A DNA stretch of 64,000 nucleotides from Toxorhynchites rutilus septentrionalis (Eukaryota; Arthropoda; Insecta; Diptera; Culicidae), in contig NC_073745.1 of NCBI RefSeq assembly GCF_029784135.1, positions 58,664,784 to 58,728,783 of the forward strand, in the 5' to 3' direction. The stretch's first letter is position 1. Every line of letters begins with the position of its first letter. The notes under the pieces were generated by a model. The model saw only the letters and a list, made by a program, of their open reading frames with translations. It ran no database searches and was not told where the DNA came from. Shown here piece after piece: positions 43,660-56,070 of this stretch. The position numbers were made by a program, and so were the translations under genes.

Positions 43660-45060
43660 ATTATTGTCCAAATTTGTTCGTAATATATTGATTACTTGAG
43701 AGTTTAAACTTTTAAAAAATGCACATCCCATCATTCTATGTAAAAAAAAATTTAATTTATTTGTAATGAAAATAGGCAATTACTGTCCGGGCAACCCAAT
43801 TTTTACTGCCTCTGCCTCGTTACATCGTCAATGATCGTGATTTACTATCATGGCGAACGATTGAACGGACGTGGAAAAGTTGTTTGCTTTGGAGTGCATT
43901 ATCAGAATATGCACAAAATGAGCTCAGTACAGAGCTTGCACTCTCGCGAAGAAGCAAAGCAAACGTTAAGTGAAATATCAACATAAGCTCTAGCCAACAA
44001 ACAGCGAAAAGCATTTATTAAGGCTGATCTCGAGATTTCAGTGAACGGTAAGCCGCAACGGAGCCGTTGGATGTCGGATAGAAAAAGACGCTTTTCGACT
44101 CGCCAGTTATGAAGAAAGGATTGGATTATCGTATCGTGTTGCTTCGACGGGAAGGCTGTATGTAGCGTGCATAAGGTCACGGTAATGTGAGGATAACTAC
44201 TTATTTCTTTCTATATTATAGTAACTTTCAACCAGAGATCGAAATGCTCGCCGATTTGAGATGAAAAACATCCGTTTTCACCCACAGGGAAAAATAGTTG
44301 AGAATATAGGTGGCGAGAGAATGTTATACGCTCACTTCGATTCTCGCAAGAAACGCAAAGCCGATTTTTATTTTTCGGTGAGTTATGATTGCCGAAAAAT
44401 GGTTTCGTTTTCAGTGACTCCTTGATGCCATTGCATGAAAATATGCGGCAATATTGGGTTTCATCGTGAAGTGAACATGAGATGGATTAATATTTGTACA
44501 ATTCAGACGCTGTCCAAATGCAAATCGTTTGGACACTGTCCTAACAGATTAACGTTGGTAAAGTTAGCTATGATTTTTCGCTCCATATTTTCAGTACCAA
44601 ATGAGAGACGAAAAACCATTCTCGTTGAACTTCCGAGAACGAGATTTTCCACATATCTTTCTCTCTGAAAAAGAATTTTCGGTGAAAACGAAGAGACGAA
44701 AATATCAACAATACACGGTTCATCAAAAACAAGATTGATTGATTGAATATTTATCGTGCATCCGAGCGAGGATTTCGATCTCTGCTTTCAACAATTTTGG
44801 CACACTAATGGTACTTGGGAACGAATATGTGATCAACAGTGATCGATCGAATGTGTCACTTGCGGATCGGATTGTAACGATAGAGTTCACGATGAATACT
44901 GCATTGCTGCATTACTATGAAGAAACTTATTGCTTGTATATTTTTCTCATGAGGCCAAGAATTAATCATCAATCAACCATCTTCAACTGTTCTGCAAAAC
45001 CATCTATCGATCTTTTTAAGATCCCTAAAACATTCTACTGAAAATAAATAAAAATCTATT
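43660..45060. other. Unassigned sequence between TIR-family copies
   Basis: 43800-44700 is less AT-rich. Around 43990-44115 the plus strand reads 'ANKQRKAFIKADLEISVNGK' and on to a stop, which could be a fragment of an element ORF, but I cannot name it. Nothing else is seen. Confidence 0.35.
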
Positions 45061-46045
45061 TAAAATTTTTCGACTACTAGTGCAAAAAATAAACTTTTTC
45101 CCTCTTTTTTTTCCAAAAATGACTTTGATTAACATATCAAATTAAAGCCAATGGAGCTAGTCTTTCTTGAAAAAATATTACAGTTGCAAAAATTTTGGAT
45201 TTTGTATTTGATTGTATTTTTTTCTTGCTATTTACATGTCTTTGGATTAGAGGGTGCTATATATTTTTATATTTTTTCTGGAAAGCTGAGGTTTTTTTAC
45301 ATAATATAGACGGAAATGAGAGAGCTGATATTTTTCGTTTTGGAGCTATTATTTTGCAAATTTAACATGTTTTATGGCTTGGTTCAATATTCCTATGTGA
45401 CTAGACTACACCTATGCGACTAGAATCCAATTTTCCCGCAAATGTGATATTTTTTCAAAGAAGGTTAGTTTATTGGATTCAATTTAATATGGCTACTATC
45501 CCAATCGGTTCAGTAGTTCAAATGTTATGAATTTTTGCAAAAAATTGTTTTTGGATAAAGGGGGGAAAATAATTTTTCGATTAAATTTGAAAATCATAAA
45601 CGAAAAAAATAGCATCTTCGATGTCGAGATATGTTATGTAAAAAATTCTCAGCTTTCAAGAAAAAATATTTAAAAAAATATAGCACCCTCTTTTGGACTA
45701 GAGGGCGCCATGAATACAATGAAATACGACTACAATCAATGATTACGAAAATAAAATCTATTTATTTTGCAAGTTCAGTTTTTTCTAATAAAAGCATCAT
45801 GAGTTAGTATTAATCATTGGCTTCAATTGGATATGTCGATCATCTAAATCGGTTCAGTGGTTCAAAAGTTATAAAGTCATGCGTGCGGAAAAGTGGAAAA
45901 ATTTGATTTTTTGGACCACCCTAAAATGGGCGTCCTAATAAAAAAATTAAAAAATACGGGTCTAATGTGTTGCGATGAAGAACAAAATTACCACTTTTGA
46001 CGAAAATCTGAGGACCACTATATCGACTTGGCATGGAATGGCTGG
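45060..46045. mobile_element. TIR family member B, left end missing
   Basis: The right end 'cttggcatggaatggctgg' at 46028-46045 is preceded by 'accactatatcga' and 'aaaatctgagg', the inverse of the family left end. The interior shares 'caattttcccgc', 'ggttcagtggttcaaaagtt' and 'tggaccaccctaaaatggg' with member A. A clear left end is not found. Confidence 0.5.
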
Positions 46046-47585
46046 TTTAAAAAAATACTTAACTTGCGAAAAAAATGAACCCTTTCTTCGTAATTATTAT
46101 TTGTATTTGTTTTTATAGCTTAATCGTTTAAAGATAGTTTTAATTCGATATATCAATCATCTGAATCGGTCCAGTAGTTCAAAAGTTATGAATTTTTGTG
46201 ATGGGAAAAATGGGAAAAACTGATTTTTTGGACCATCGGTTGACTTTAGAAAATCATAACTCAAGAACAAAAAATGAAGCCTCTCTGATGTTTGGATATG
46301 TTATGTAAAAAAAAAGCTTTTAAGAAAAAATATGCCAATGAATGTATGGGGAAAAATAGACCCTAAAATTTCAAAAAGTTAACCTTTACAAAATGTTCAC
46401 CAACTCGAAAAAACGCCCTATGCCAAATTTCAGCTTAAGGGAGAATAGCGCAAAGCGGACAAAATTAGAGTTTTTTGAAAAATTTGATGCCGAATGTCTT
46501 AAAATTGCATGAAAAGTTGAGATCTAGTGTCATCTCGAATTTTGGGACCTAGTTTTTATTCGGAATACGAAACGAAATGTATGGTTTTGGGTGCCAATAA
46601 ATATAGTTTCTTTCGATTTTTCATTCGGAACTTCCTACGAAATGTTGATTTGCACGATAATATATCCTATGCAAAATATTACCCACTACATCAGTTTGGT
46701 ATGGAATGGTTGTATAGTTATATCTAAACGAAAATTCTACATTTTGTTAGATCCGTTGACACGGAAGTGCTCCCCCAGCTGTATCGTCAAATACGAACAA
46801 GAAACGTAACGGCGAGGCACAAATTTCCGTCCAAAAGTATAAAGAGGTTATGTATTAAGATGTATTCAAAAATGAAATTTAGCGAGAAAACGTAAAAAAT
46901 GCAAAATTAAAAAGATTTCCAAAATGGCGATTATCAAAATTGAATTTTTGTAGGGAAGACGTCACATAATATCGAAAATCCGCATAAATTTATTTATCAC
47001 GACAGATTATATCGTAATTCAGTACAACAAGCATCGGTGTTATGATATCAAATATCGTAAAATGGAACTAATCGATATCATATATGCATATAGGGCAGAT
47101 ACAGTTCGTGAGTCGCATAAACATATAATTTAAATCAATGCATAACTGCGAATAATTGTATTACATGCTGTGGAAAATCATTCAACATTAAATCATATTA
47201 GGTCAAAAATGAAGACATATTACATCATTTTGTAAATGAGACACATCAGGATCCGCGATGACGTACACCCAAAATTAATTGTTAGCACATATTTTGGCAT
47301 CCAGATTTGTTACATTAAATGAACTTCAAAATTACAGAAAATGTCCCGCTCTCATATACTGGTATAGCATTTGTATAATATATTGAGGTAGCAATATAAG
47401 ATCAATATGGCGAACGAAACAAGAGGCAATAGGCACGCATTAAATTTTTTTCGCATACTTTGCCACATACACGGTCCAGACCGAAAAGGAAATAGATTCA
47501 CGTTTACGCTCTCCTTTTTGCTCTTTGAAAACACTTTCCAACTTCATTTCATAATAAGGTGTAATATTATCACGCATTTATGCAA
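46046..47585. other. AT-rich sequence with fragments of the same TIR family
   Basis: 46080-46330 repeats family phrases ('aatcggtccagtagttcaaa'), and 46692-46715 has 'agtttggtatggaatggttg', a degraded end. 46780-47585 shows nothing recognisable; open frames 47352-47622 overlap on both strands. Confidence 0.4.
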
Positions 47586-47589
47586 CAGC

Positions 47590-47730
47590 ACCAGTAGTTT
47601 TGTGGATAGCGTGATCACGTAAAACAGCCTTGCATTCCAGTCGGCCTTGGTTCGATTCCCGTTGACATCTTTATGACTTTTTTTTTGGGTACAATCCCAA
47701 GCTGACGTTCAGTCTGAGAGAAAGAGTAGT
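47590..47730 (+). mobile_element. Second tRNA-headed SINE type
   Basis: 'gtggatagcgtgatcacgta' resembles an A box and 'cttggttcgattcccgttga' holds a good B box, spaced as in a tRNA gene. The following non-tRNA part ('acaatcccaagctgacgttc') differs from the Feilai-like copies. Ends and duplication are not clear. Confidence 0.45.
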
Positions 47731-48109
47731 TTGCTTCCATACATACAAACATTTTGAAGCTTTTGAAAATGGTTCTTTTATTTGTTCATTTCACCCTTTA
47801 GCACACGACAAAGATTTTTTTTCTGGCGAAGATAAAATATTTTCTGCCAACGCTAGTTTGGGTGTCTGTACAGTGTCCACGTCTAGTGGAGATATCCATT
47901 TAAGGAGACAAATTAATCTCTACCAAATCAGCAGGCTCGAAGGCAGTTTTAGATGGTTAAAACATGATTGGAAATTTTACTTCATGTTATTAAATTATTT
48001 ACAACATGTAGTACTGAACCTTATTTAACCATTTATATTTAAATTTTATGATATTTCCACTAATACACAATCGGCAAGCAGGAATGACTCATCCAATTGC
48101 ATCTTTTTT

Positions 48110-48330
48110 TTTACAAAAATATTAACCTTTCTTTCAAAAAAATCGTAGCTCGAAATCGAGATATCTGATTGGAATATTATGTTTAACAAAGTTGATTCAA
48201 AATCAATGAATTATTTAGGAAAAATAACATTTCAAATACACTATTAAAAAATCTTATTAAATTGAACTTTTATATCTGAAAACACCTTCCCTTCGATATT
48301 GTTTCTATATTTTCATTAGAAATCTCTTTT
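48110..48330 (+). repeat. Dispersed repeat, copy 1 (partner 58305-58520)
   Basis: Shared words in order with the partner: 'ctttc', 'aaaatc', 'gtctgatt' versus 'tatctgatt', 'aaaatcaatgaa', 'aaatacacta' versus 'aaatgcact', 'cgat'. Diverged, non-coding. Confidence 0.5.
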
Positions 48331-48664
48331 AATTTAACGAAGTTTGGCATATTTTGGCATTTAAGAAAAGTCTGAGATGAGTCTACGCCTTTTCCTGTCT
48401 GTGAAACACAAACCAGGTGTCGGTTTTACCCTGACTGAAGGTGTCGGTTTCACCCCGAATGGACTCGAAATTTCAAAACAAAGATTTAGAGCATTGATAA
48501 GCAACTAAACCACCTATCATCTCAAAGAATACGTAATGATCTGAGATGAATTAGGCTGTACTAAGAGAAAAAAAAATAGAAGCAGCTCAATCAATACTGC
48601 CTCTGTTTCAATCTGAAAATCGTCAATATTAGCAAGTACTTTGCAACAGAAATGTTATATTGCA

Positions 48665-49076
48665 ACCATTCCATGCCGAACCGACAGTGGTTCTCGGTCT
48701 TTCGAGTTCCTTTTCGATTTTGTGTTCCTTCCCGCAAAATATTACACCCCTTTTTTCACTAGGTTGCCTATTTCCATTTTAAGGTCGTTCGTAAAATCAA
48801 TATTTCCCCTTTTTTCAAAAACTCACGACTTTTGAACTACTGGAATAATTCAGATGATCGATATATCAAATTGAAGCCATTGAGCTATCCTTTTTTGTTG
48901 GAAATTTTGAGAAAAGTCATGTTTGGGAAAAGGTGGAAAAAAATATTTTTTCGGACAACCCTAAAATAGTAATAGACACCCTATTAGAGTGGCTACGGCT
49001 ATAAGTGATAAGGAACAAAACTACCACTTTTCACGGAATTCTGAGAACCACTATATCGGTTCGACATGGAATGGCT
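48665..49076. mobile_element. TIR family member C, 412 bp, both ends present
   Basis: The left end 'aaccattccatgccgaaccg' pairs with the right end ending 'ggttcgacatggaatggct'. It is the shortest and cleanest member, with ends of about 40 bp containing 'gtggttctc' and its inverse 'gagaaccac', and no coding potential, so it is a MITE-type derivative. Confidence 0.75.
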
Positions 49077-49079
49077 GAT

Positions 49080-52000
49080 TTAAAATATGTCAAATTTGGT
49101 ATCAACTGAGTACCAAAACCATCACAAAATTAATCCTATTTCTTAGCATAGATGAGATCACATTGACGCAATTCAACGCTTCAAAAACAGGTCGAATTTG
49201 TACGATTCAGTAGCGATTAGGAATATGATCGTAACGGAAACGACGGAATCAAAATTGCGCGTAAGTGATTATTATAGTATCAAGAACATAAACTCTATTC
49301 ACATAAGTCGACGCCTGCTTTGCACTTTCGTTTTTCTCTTTTTTTTGCTGTCTATCTTTGAGGAGCGCGTCATTCGATTCGATTCTTTGTTTTTAAGAGG
49401 TTTTAAACTTTACAGTTCATTCGCCTATAAAAAATACATCAAGCAATCACAAAACCGTCTGAAAGTCGTGCTTATAACGAAATAAAGAAATACTAAAGTT
49501 TATGAATTTGTAGACATTTTTTGGTAGATTGTATTGTACTTTTTTGCAGAAAGCAGAATTTAGTGAAATTATGATAATGTTCTATGTTAATTTTTAATTT
49601 GTCCCAATGGGTGTGAGTTTGTTGAAAAACAATATCTTGAGAAATTCTATCAAAAATAAAACGAATCCTTTTTTTTATTTTTCCTAAATATATTTTCACA
49701 CATTGATAATCACATTTTTCGGTGTTAAACTGATTAGAAATATTTTGTTCAAAAGTTGCAATCTGATTTCTAGATGCAATTTGCAGTTACAAAAGTTAAG
49801 AACAAAATCGTAAAAGAGTGCTAGCTCATGCAATTCAACGTGGGATCCGTCTGTGGTTATGTTCATTAGCTCTTATTTACTACCACGTATACTATAATGA
49901 TTTAGGTTTTTTTCTATTTCTCACATTCAAGTAATGTAATTACACCTCTCACTCATTACGCCAACTCACTCTCACTTCCAGAAGTGGTATAACAACAATC
50001 CTCGTCTCGATTCCTTATTCTTATCGTCATCCTTAATTTAGATTTTTTCATCCCTACTGTATGTGTTCTTCATTTGCCTCAAGTGGTAAAAGAGAGATCC
50101 CTCACTGAAGAGCCAACAATTGAAAATTAATTAACGGTAACTACTCCAGAATTATATCATTCACTTCGCCTAGAGAAAATTTTTCGAAGATGCACAAAAT
50201 TCTCTGATTCACCAAATACCCTCGATCTTTCATCTTTGCCGAAACGTTACTTGAAACGCAACCATAATCATATACATACAAGTTGGGTACAAACTGCATA
50301 TTTGCAGCAACCATAAGCCACCTTACTTACCCATGGAATTCAGTGAATGTATGGTGCCGTTTTATGCAACGCCATAAATTGTTGCTCCTTTTCGTGTACC
50401 TCACTTTCCAATTTCTCTTTCTTTCTTCTACAAAACTGATGCACCTTCATCAGGGTGAGTGTTGGGTTTTATGTTTTGTGTTGTGTTTTGTTCCACAAAA
50501 TTGTTTTTGGGATTTTCGGGTAATTCGGAAAGGAAATAATAGTTGAGAAAACCGAGAAATGCTAATACTCCTTTTCGTCGAAAGGATCCAGGAATTCAGC
50601 CCGTGACTGTGATCAATTGCTTCGATCTGACGGAACGGACAAGTTGACACTGATTGAAAAAGTTTTCCATGAGACACAGGTGAAAATTTATCTTCTCTCC
50701 ACTCCCATCGTACCGATTTCGGTATTCCGACAAATGTACACAAGATGTGAAATGTCAACATTAACGTTCCGTCTCTTCCGTTTGAAACCGTGAGTCGGCG
50801 CAACATTTTACATCAAATATTTACTGAAGACACGCGACTTCAATCATTTCTCCAGTCGATGTCTAGTTTCAAGGAACTTCGTTCGGTATAGCGCTAAACA
50901 TCAATTTGAAGTTTATTCCCTGATTTGAGAGACAAATATATTAATATGCCGCCGAATGTGAGACACACAGACACACGATTCTGGAGGGAAAAACAGCTGT
51001 CGTCCGTCATTCGATGACTCTTACCGTCTAGAAAGAGTCACACTGAGGTCGATAGAAAAAATCTAGCGGTATGTTTTAAATTCAACGCATTCATTTCATT
51101 ACTCGATTATAAACCCAACGTATCCTTCGTTCGAACCTGTCACCAGCAGCAGCGGAAGCGATTTCACGATATCGCGTCGCGTCTTCTTCAATCCGAAATT
51201 ACTGACACTTTTGGTGGCGGAAAAGTTACTCGGTAAAGCAACAGCAAAACCAACAAGGGACCCATAAATACCGCCGCGTCTTCGCCTCGGTAGAACCATT
51301 AACCGGTCGGCGATAAACTCTCTTTCTTCGCCCCTGTCTCTCACTCCATTTCCCGAAAACGGATCACGCCCGGAGTCATATGAGAAAGGGTTCATAACAT
51401 GAGTGGAATAAAAATTAGATCTTTGACTCCGTTTGTGAATTGGTTATACTAACATATTTTTATGTACTGGTTAAGAGTGGCGCCCGTGCTTGTGCACGTG
51501 CCCGATTGGGCGGCGGATGGCGCTTGAACAATGATACCGTTTCCTGAGCGGGATTGGGTGGTTATGATTTGAATTTTAGTATCAATAACAAGGTTGAACA
51601 ATGATTTGTTGAATTTACTCAATTTGAATAGGTACACGGCGTACGGGGTCGAGGGTTCCTGGGTTCCTGTGGAACTTGTTGTAGGCACGATTTCCGCCAA
51701 TACATCCTGGAATTTCATGATTATCATTGTTGTCTGAAACTATCAGTCAGCTAAAGTAGACGAAATCGTTGACCACCTGGAACTCATCACCGTAAATGAC
51801 AACGTTAACTGCTTGACGATAAATACGTTGTGAAGAATTGAGTCTGGGCCCAAGCAGTTGCTGTTTCCTATTTAAGATGGATATACAAATTTGATAATAT
51901 GCCGGCCTAGAGTTGTCCGATTTTTCAAATTATTCGCTCATCAACCAATATTTTTCTGCTTTCGATTATTCGCTTCAACATAATCGATTAGTCGACTAAT

Positions 52001-52494
52001 TGTCAGTTTCTCCATTAAAGAGATTTTTTTTTTTGCTTTTTAGAGTTTTCCAACACTTTTATCCGATGTATTCAATGTTGCATTTAAAAATCGTACAGTA
52101 CTGAAAAAATATTCCCTTTTACGTAGCCAAAAAACCATCACGAGATGTTGTGAACCAATGTATGAATTATTTCAAAATCCGCCCTGTTCACCAAACTTAG
52201 TTCCCTCTAACTTCCGACATATCAGAGAGTTCATGAAGTGGGACACGGTTTCACATTGAAAAAAGAGTTCATAGCAACAGCACGGCACTTCAAATCTTCT
52301 AGTTCATTCCTCTAAAAAAAACTATTTTTTAAGAAAAAAAGAGATACATTGAGAAAGTGTTGAATTGAATTATAGAGACTTTGAAATTTTGCAGTTCATT
52401 CGTCCCTATCCTTGAAAAATGTGCTATCAAAAATATATCCGTGATAGAGAATACAAAACCTGGCCTATTTCATGATCTGATTTAAAAAATATCA
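49080..52494. other. Mostly unassigned; unique-looking island 4 at 50220-51760
   Basis: 49395-49427 holds copy 2 of the short palindromic motif. 50220-51760 is GC-richer. In it 'ccttcatcag' plus 'ggtgagtg' (near 50453-50460) resembles a 5' splice site, next to a pyrimidine-rich stretch at 50408-50430. Minus-strand frames at 50450-50806, 51099-51395 and 51449-51727 show no known domain; the last is serine- and threonine-rich and could be an unrecognised exon or a gag remnant. 51800-52490 shows nothing further. Confidence 0.35.
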
Positions 52495-52504
52495 CATCAA
52501 CACA

Positions 52505-52724
52505 TTCTTCTTCTTCTCGGATGGCACTAACCCAGTGGAACTTTGGCCTTCTCAACGTAGGTATTAATAGCGTCATTTTTATTAGTAGTACTTAGTTGAG
52601 ATTTCTATGCCGGATATAACGCCTTGAATGTATTCTGGAAGGGCAAGTTCTAGAATACAAGCCAGAAGAAATTTCTTTGACGGAAAATCCTCCGGCCAGA
52701 ACGGGAATCGAACCCGAACCCCAC
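52505..52724 (-). mobile_element. tRNA-derived SINE (Feilai-like), copy 3, 5'-truncated
   Basis: It reads on the minus strand from within the tRNA head ('ggttcgattcccgttctggc') to the (GAA)n tail; the A box is absent. Ten-base flanks 'catcaacaca' (52495-52504) and 'cattaacaca' (52725-52734) are the probable target duplication with one mismatch. Confidence 0.75.
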
Positions 52725-52830
52725 CATTAACACAATACAGCACTTCAAACCGAAGCTCTTTCAACAAAAGAATAAAAGGTGCGAATTCTGAAAAATCAGC
52801 TTTTTTATTCAACAACTATTCTCTAGTATA

Positions 52831-54116
52831 TTAGGCTGTCAAAAAAGTCCTGCGGTATTTTTTTTGAATTTTCATTTGTTCATAAAAATAGTTACAATCA
52901 TCTGTTTTAAGTCAAATATGCGCCGTTTTGTTCGATGACTTGTTCCCAACGAGATGCCAACTTCATAATACCCCTGTTATAGAAGCTCGCTTCCTTATTG
53001 GCAAAAAAACTCAGATAGCCAATTTTCACAGGCCTCTTTTGTGGCTAACTTCTGACTACCTAGCTCGTTCGCCATGGACAAAAACAGGTGGTAGTCACTT
53101 GGTGCAAGGTCCGGACTATACGGCGGATGCAAAAGAACCTCCCATCCGAGCTCCCGGAGCTTCTGGCGCGTCACCAAAGAAGTGTGTGGCCTGGCGTTGT
53201 CCTGATGGAAGACAATGCGGCCTCTGTTTATCAAAGATGGCCTCTTCTTCATGAGTGCTACCTTCAAGTGGTCCAGTTGTTAGCAGTACAGGTCCGAATT
53301 GAGCGTTTGGCCATAGGGAAGCAGCTCATAATAGATTATTCCTTGACAATCCCACCAAACACACAGCAGAACCTTCCTGGCCGTTAATGAGGGCTTGGCC
53401 ACCGTCTGAGCCGCTTCCGCGGGCTTCGACCACGACCGTTTGCGCTTCACGTTGTCGTAAGTGACCCACTTTTCATCGCCAGTCACCATCCGCTTCAGAA
53501 ACGGGTCGATTTTGTTGTGATTCAGCAGCGATTCACATGCGTCGATACGGTCAAAGATGTTTTTTTGCGTCAACGTGTGTGGCACCCATACATCGAGCTT
53601 CTTTTTGAATCCAAGCTTCTTCAAATGGTTAATAACGGTTTGATGACTTATCCTCAGCTCTTGGCCGATGCTACGGCTGCTACTATGCCGGTCTTTCTCG
53701 GCTAATTCAGCGATTTTGTCGCAATTTTCGACGACAGGCCTTCCGGAGCGTGGCCCATCTTCGACGACCTCTACACCAGAACGAAAACGTTGAAACCATC
53801 GTTGTGCGGTGGAAATGGAAACTGTATCGGGTCCATAAACTACACAAATTTTATTGGCAGCTTGGGATGCATTTTTGCCTTTGTCATAGTAGTACTGTAA
53901 AATATGTCGGATTTTCTCTTTATTTTGCTCCATATTTGCGTCACTATAACTCACGAACGACTTAACCAAACAAAACTCTGTCAAGGACTATATTATAGCG
54001 CACAAAAATACCTTTCCAACAAGCTATAGTATAACTCGATACAATGAATACAACTAGAACTACGCGCTTACAACGACACCTCGCGGAAATACCGCAGGAC
54101 TTTTTTGACAGCCTAA
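52831..54116 (-). mobile_element. mariner element, full length
   Basis: 1286 bp with 30-bp inverted ends starting 'ttaggctgtcaaaaaagtcc', which look identical on both sides, and TA at 52829-52830 and 54117-54118. The ends differ from those of the mariner at 27028, so it is another lineage. Confidence 0.9.
52907..53933 (-). pseudogene. mariner transposase (DD34D), one stop and one frameshift
   Basis: From the methionine at 53933 ('MEQNKEKIRHILQYYYDKGK') the frame is open to a TAA near 53278 that replaces a glutamine codon. It continues with 'VFHQDNARPHTS' and 'PPYSPDLAPSDYH', giving exactly 34 residues between the second and third D; the first D lies in 'VTGDEKWVTYDN'. The N-terminal HTH and the 'WVPHTLTQKN' linker are present. 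One extra T in a run near 53010 shifts the frame, after which the usual C-terminus is readable to a stop at 52907-52909. Two point lesions over about 342 codons make this one of the younger relics here. Confidence 0.9.
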
Positions 54117-54796
54117 TATAATTTTCCATACTGCATATGCACATGACGGACTCGATTATATACTCTCTGATTTCTTTTCACTGTATATAATCGAGTGAAT
54201 TTTCTTTTATTTGTTTTTAATAAATATATTTTTAATTTTTTTTAATATGAAAGAAGAGTTTAATTTTTGATTCATCCTCTTCAAGTCATCAGATACCTTT
54301 CTCATATTATTTTTTATATGAGAAAGAGCCTCTTACTGGCTCTAATTCAAAAATAATGCTACGTAGGACAATCCTGTTGCTTCCATTTGAAAGATTAGAG
54401 AATTTTATACAGAATACAGCTGTAAAACTTCCAAATTAGTGGATTTAAGTAACATTTTAAAAGTGAAAAACTTAAATATTAGTGGGGTTTAAGGTGTTAT
54501 TCTTAATTTTATAAAAAAAAAACATACTAAATTTGAATGTTTCTATCAACCCAATTACAGCTCTCTAACTGCTCTACAATTCGTTATTTAAATTAAATTT
54601 CACTTCAACGTTAAAATATTTCATTTTCGCTTGAAATAAGTCCATTTGAAATATAAAAAGAATTCAACTGCTTACAATCGAGTCTAAAATTGTAAAAAAC
54701 CACAGGAGGGTTGTGTCTGAGACACGACCGCATAGTTGACGTAGGATTCCGTTAGGCTATCTGTTGATTTTGGATATGTTTGAAGAATTAAAACTC

Positions 54797-54836
54797 TTTG
54801 ATAATGATTTGATGGCCCCGAAAAGGGCCGTTTTGT
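54797..54836 (-). terminator. Histone-type 3' stem-loop and purine-rich element
   Basis: On the minus strand 'ggcccttttcggggcc' (54829 to 54814) matches the replication-dependent histone mRNA 3' stem-loop: a six-base stem, a four-base UUUC loop, closed by a U-G pair where U-A is usual. An A-rich flank 'aaacaaaac' precedes it and 'tcaaagag' follows at a distance fitting the U7 snRNA target. No histone coding sequence is visible next to it, so it may be a remnant or a chance match. Confidence 0.5.
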
Positions 54837-55809
54837 TTGGTTGTTGGGTATTGTTTGTTCACTCCATCAGTGTTGATGATGACAGAAGGATGGTAATTAG
54901 TCGTTAGATGGTGCGCATCAGATAGAAGATGCCGAAGTGGAATGAGATATGATGGAAACCGCCCTCTTTGACCCTAGACGAGATGCCTCCTTTGTTATGT
55001 ATGGATGAAACAAAAAAAAAAAACTCATCAATGGTATATAACATAATTATTGATACCGAAAACATTTTATTCTCATCAGTGAAAACATGTTACTTTAATA
55101 TAGAGAAAACATATGGAAATGGAAAAATGGAAAATGTAGTTTTCTTTTATAATTTTTACTTTCTGAGTGTTTATTTAACCCAATGAGAATTTTAATTGAA
55201 CTAACTACACCTAATACTATATGTAAAGTATATGGGAATTCACTTTTTCGAATATTTCTTCATTTTTCCAACTTTTCTAGCCGTATGAACTTTCCTTGGG
55301 TGAAAATGAACAAAATAAAACAGACAGCTTAAACCGAACGACCCGTTCTCGAGCGGGAACACACCTTGGTTTTTATTTATGAAATTTGAAATAAACCGTT
55401 TCAAATATCAAGTCATTTTTAACATAACTGCTACCATATACAATTTTACACTTACACTTGTGAATACACGATCAGTCATTGATATGAAATTTCACGAAGC
55501 AACCAACATTAAAGTTCCAAATTGAAATTGAATTAATCATATCACTCACCTTACTTGCAATATGAAAACGGCCCCGACTTGCATATATTTGCAATGCCGA
55601 TTTCCCCCGAGCACCTTGGTTTTAATGTCTCTGTTAGGGAACACATTTCGGCGGGAACAAAAGCTCTCCCTACTACTCATGTATTTGCAATGTCGATTTT
55701 CTCCCAGGCAGCTTGGTTTTGATGTCTCTGTTAGGGAACCAACGCATTTGTCATCATTTTCGACCAGTCAGAAGTGGGTATTTCCGTTAGGATAGGGGTT
55801 TTTTTTATC

Positions 55810-56070
55810 CCTTTTGTTTATTTTAGGCTCATTAGCATTTTAGCTGTAACAGAGCCGAATTTTAATCGTGTACATGTCACATATTTATCATATCTATAAT
55901 TAGCACTTTACACAGTTGCCATTTTTCGGCGTAAGAGTATTCCCTTCTATACCATTGCAAATGGTACACATTTACACAGTAGCCATTTAGGCGTAAGAGT
56001 TTTCTATCTGTTCTTCCATTATCCAGTTAAGACTGGACAGCGGAGACAGTCGTTGATCCATTGTTGAGTT
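55810..56070 (+). repeat. Dispersed repeat, copy 2 (partner 30285-30470)
   Basis: Same order of words as copy 1 ('aggctcattagcatt', 'taacagagccgaattt', 'acacagtagccatttaggcg', 'cagcggagacagt') with an internal partial duplication. Confidence 0.7.

Noticed and set aside
50283..50546. 87-residue plus frame ending near a GTGAGT site as a coding exon
   Set aside because: No domain, hydrophobic low-quality sequence, and no upstream 3' splice site that I can support; left only as part of island 4.
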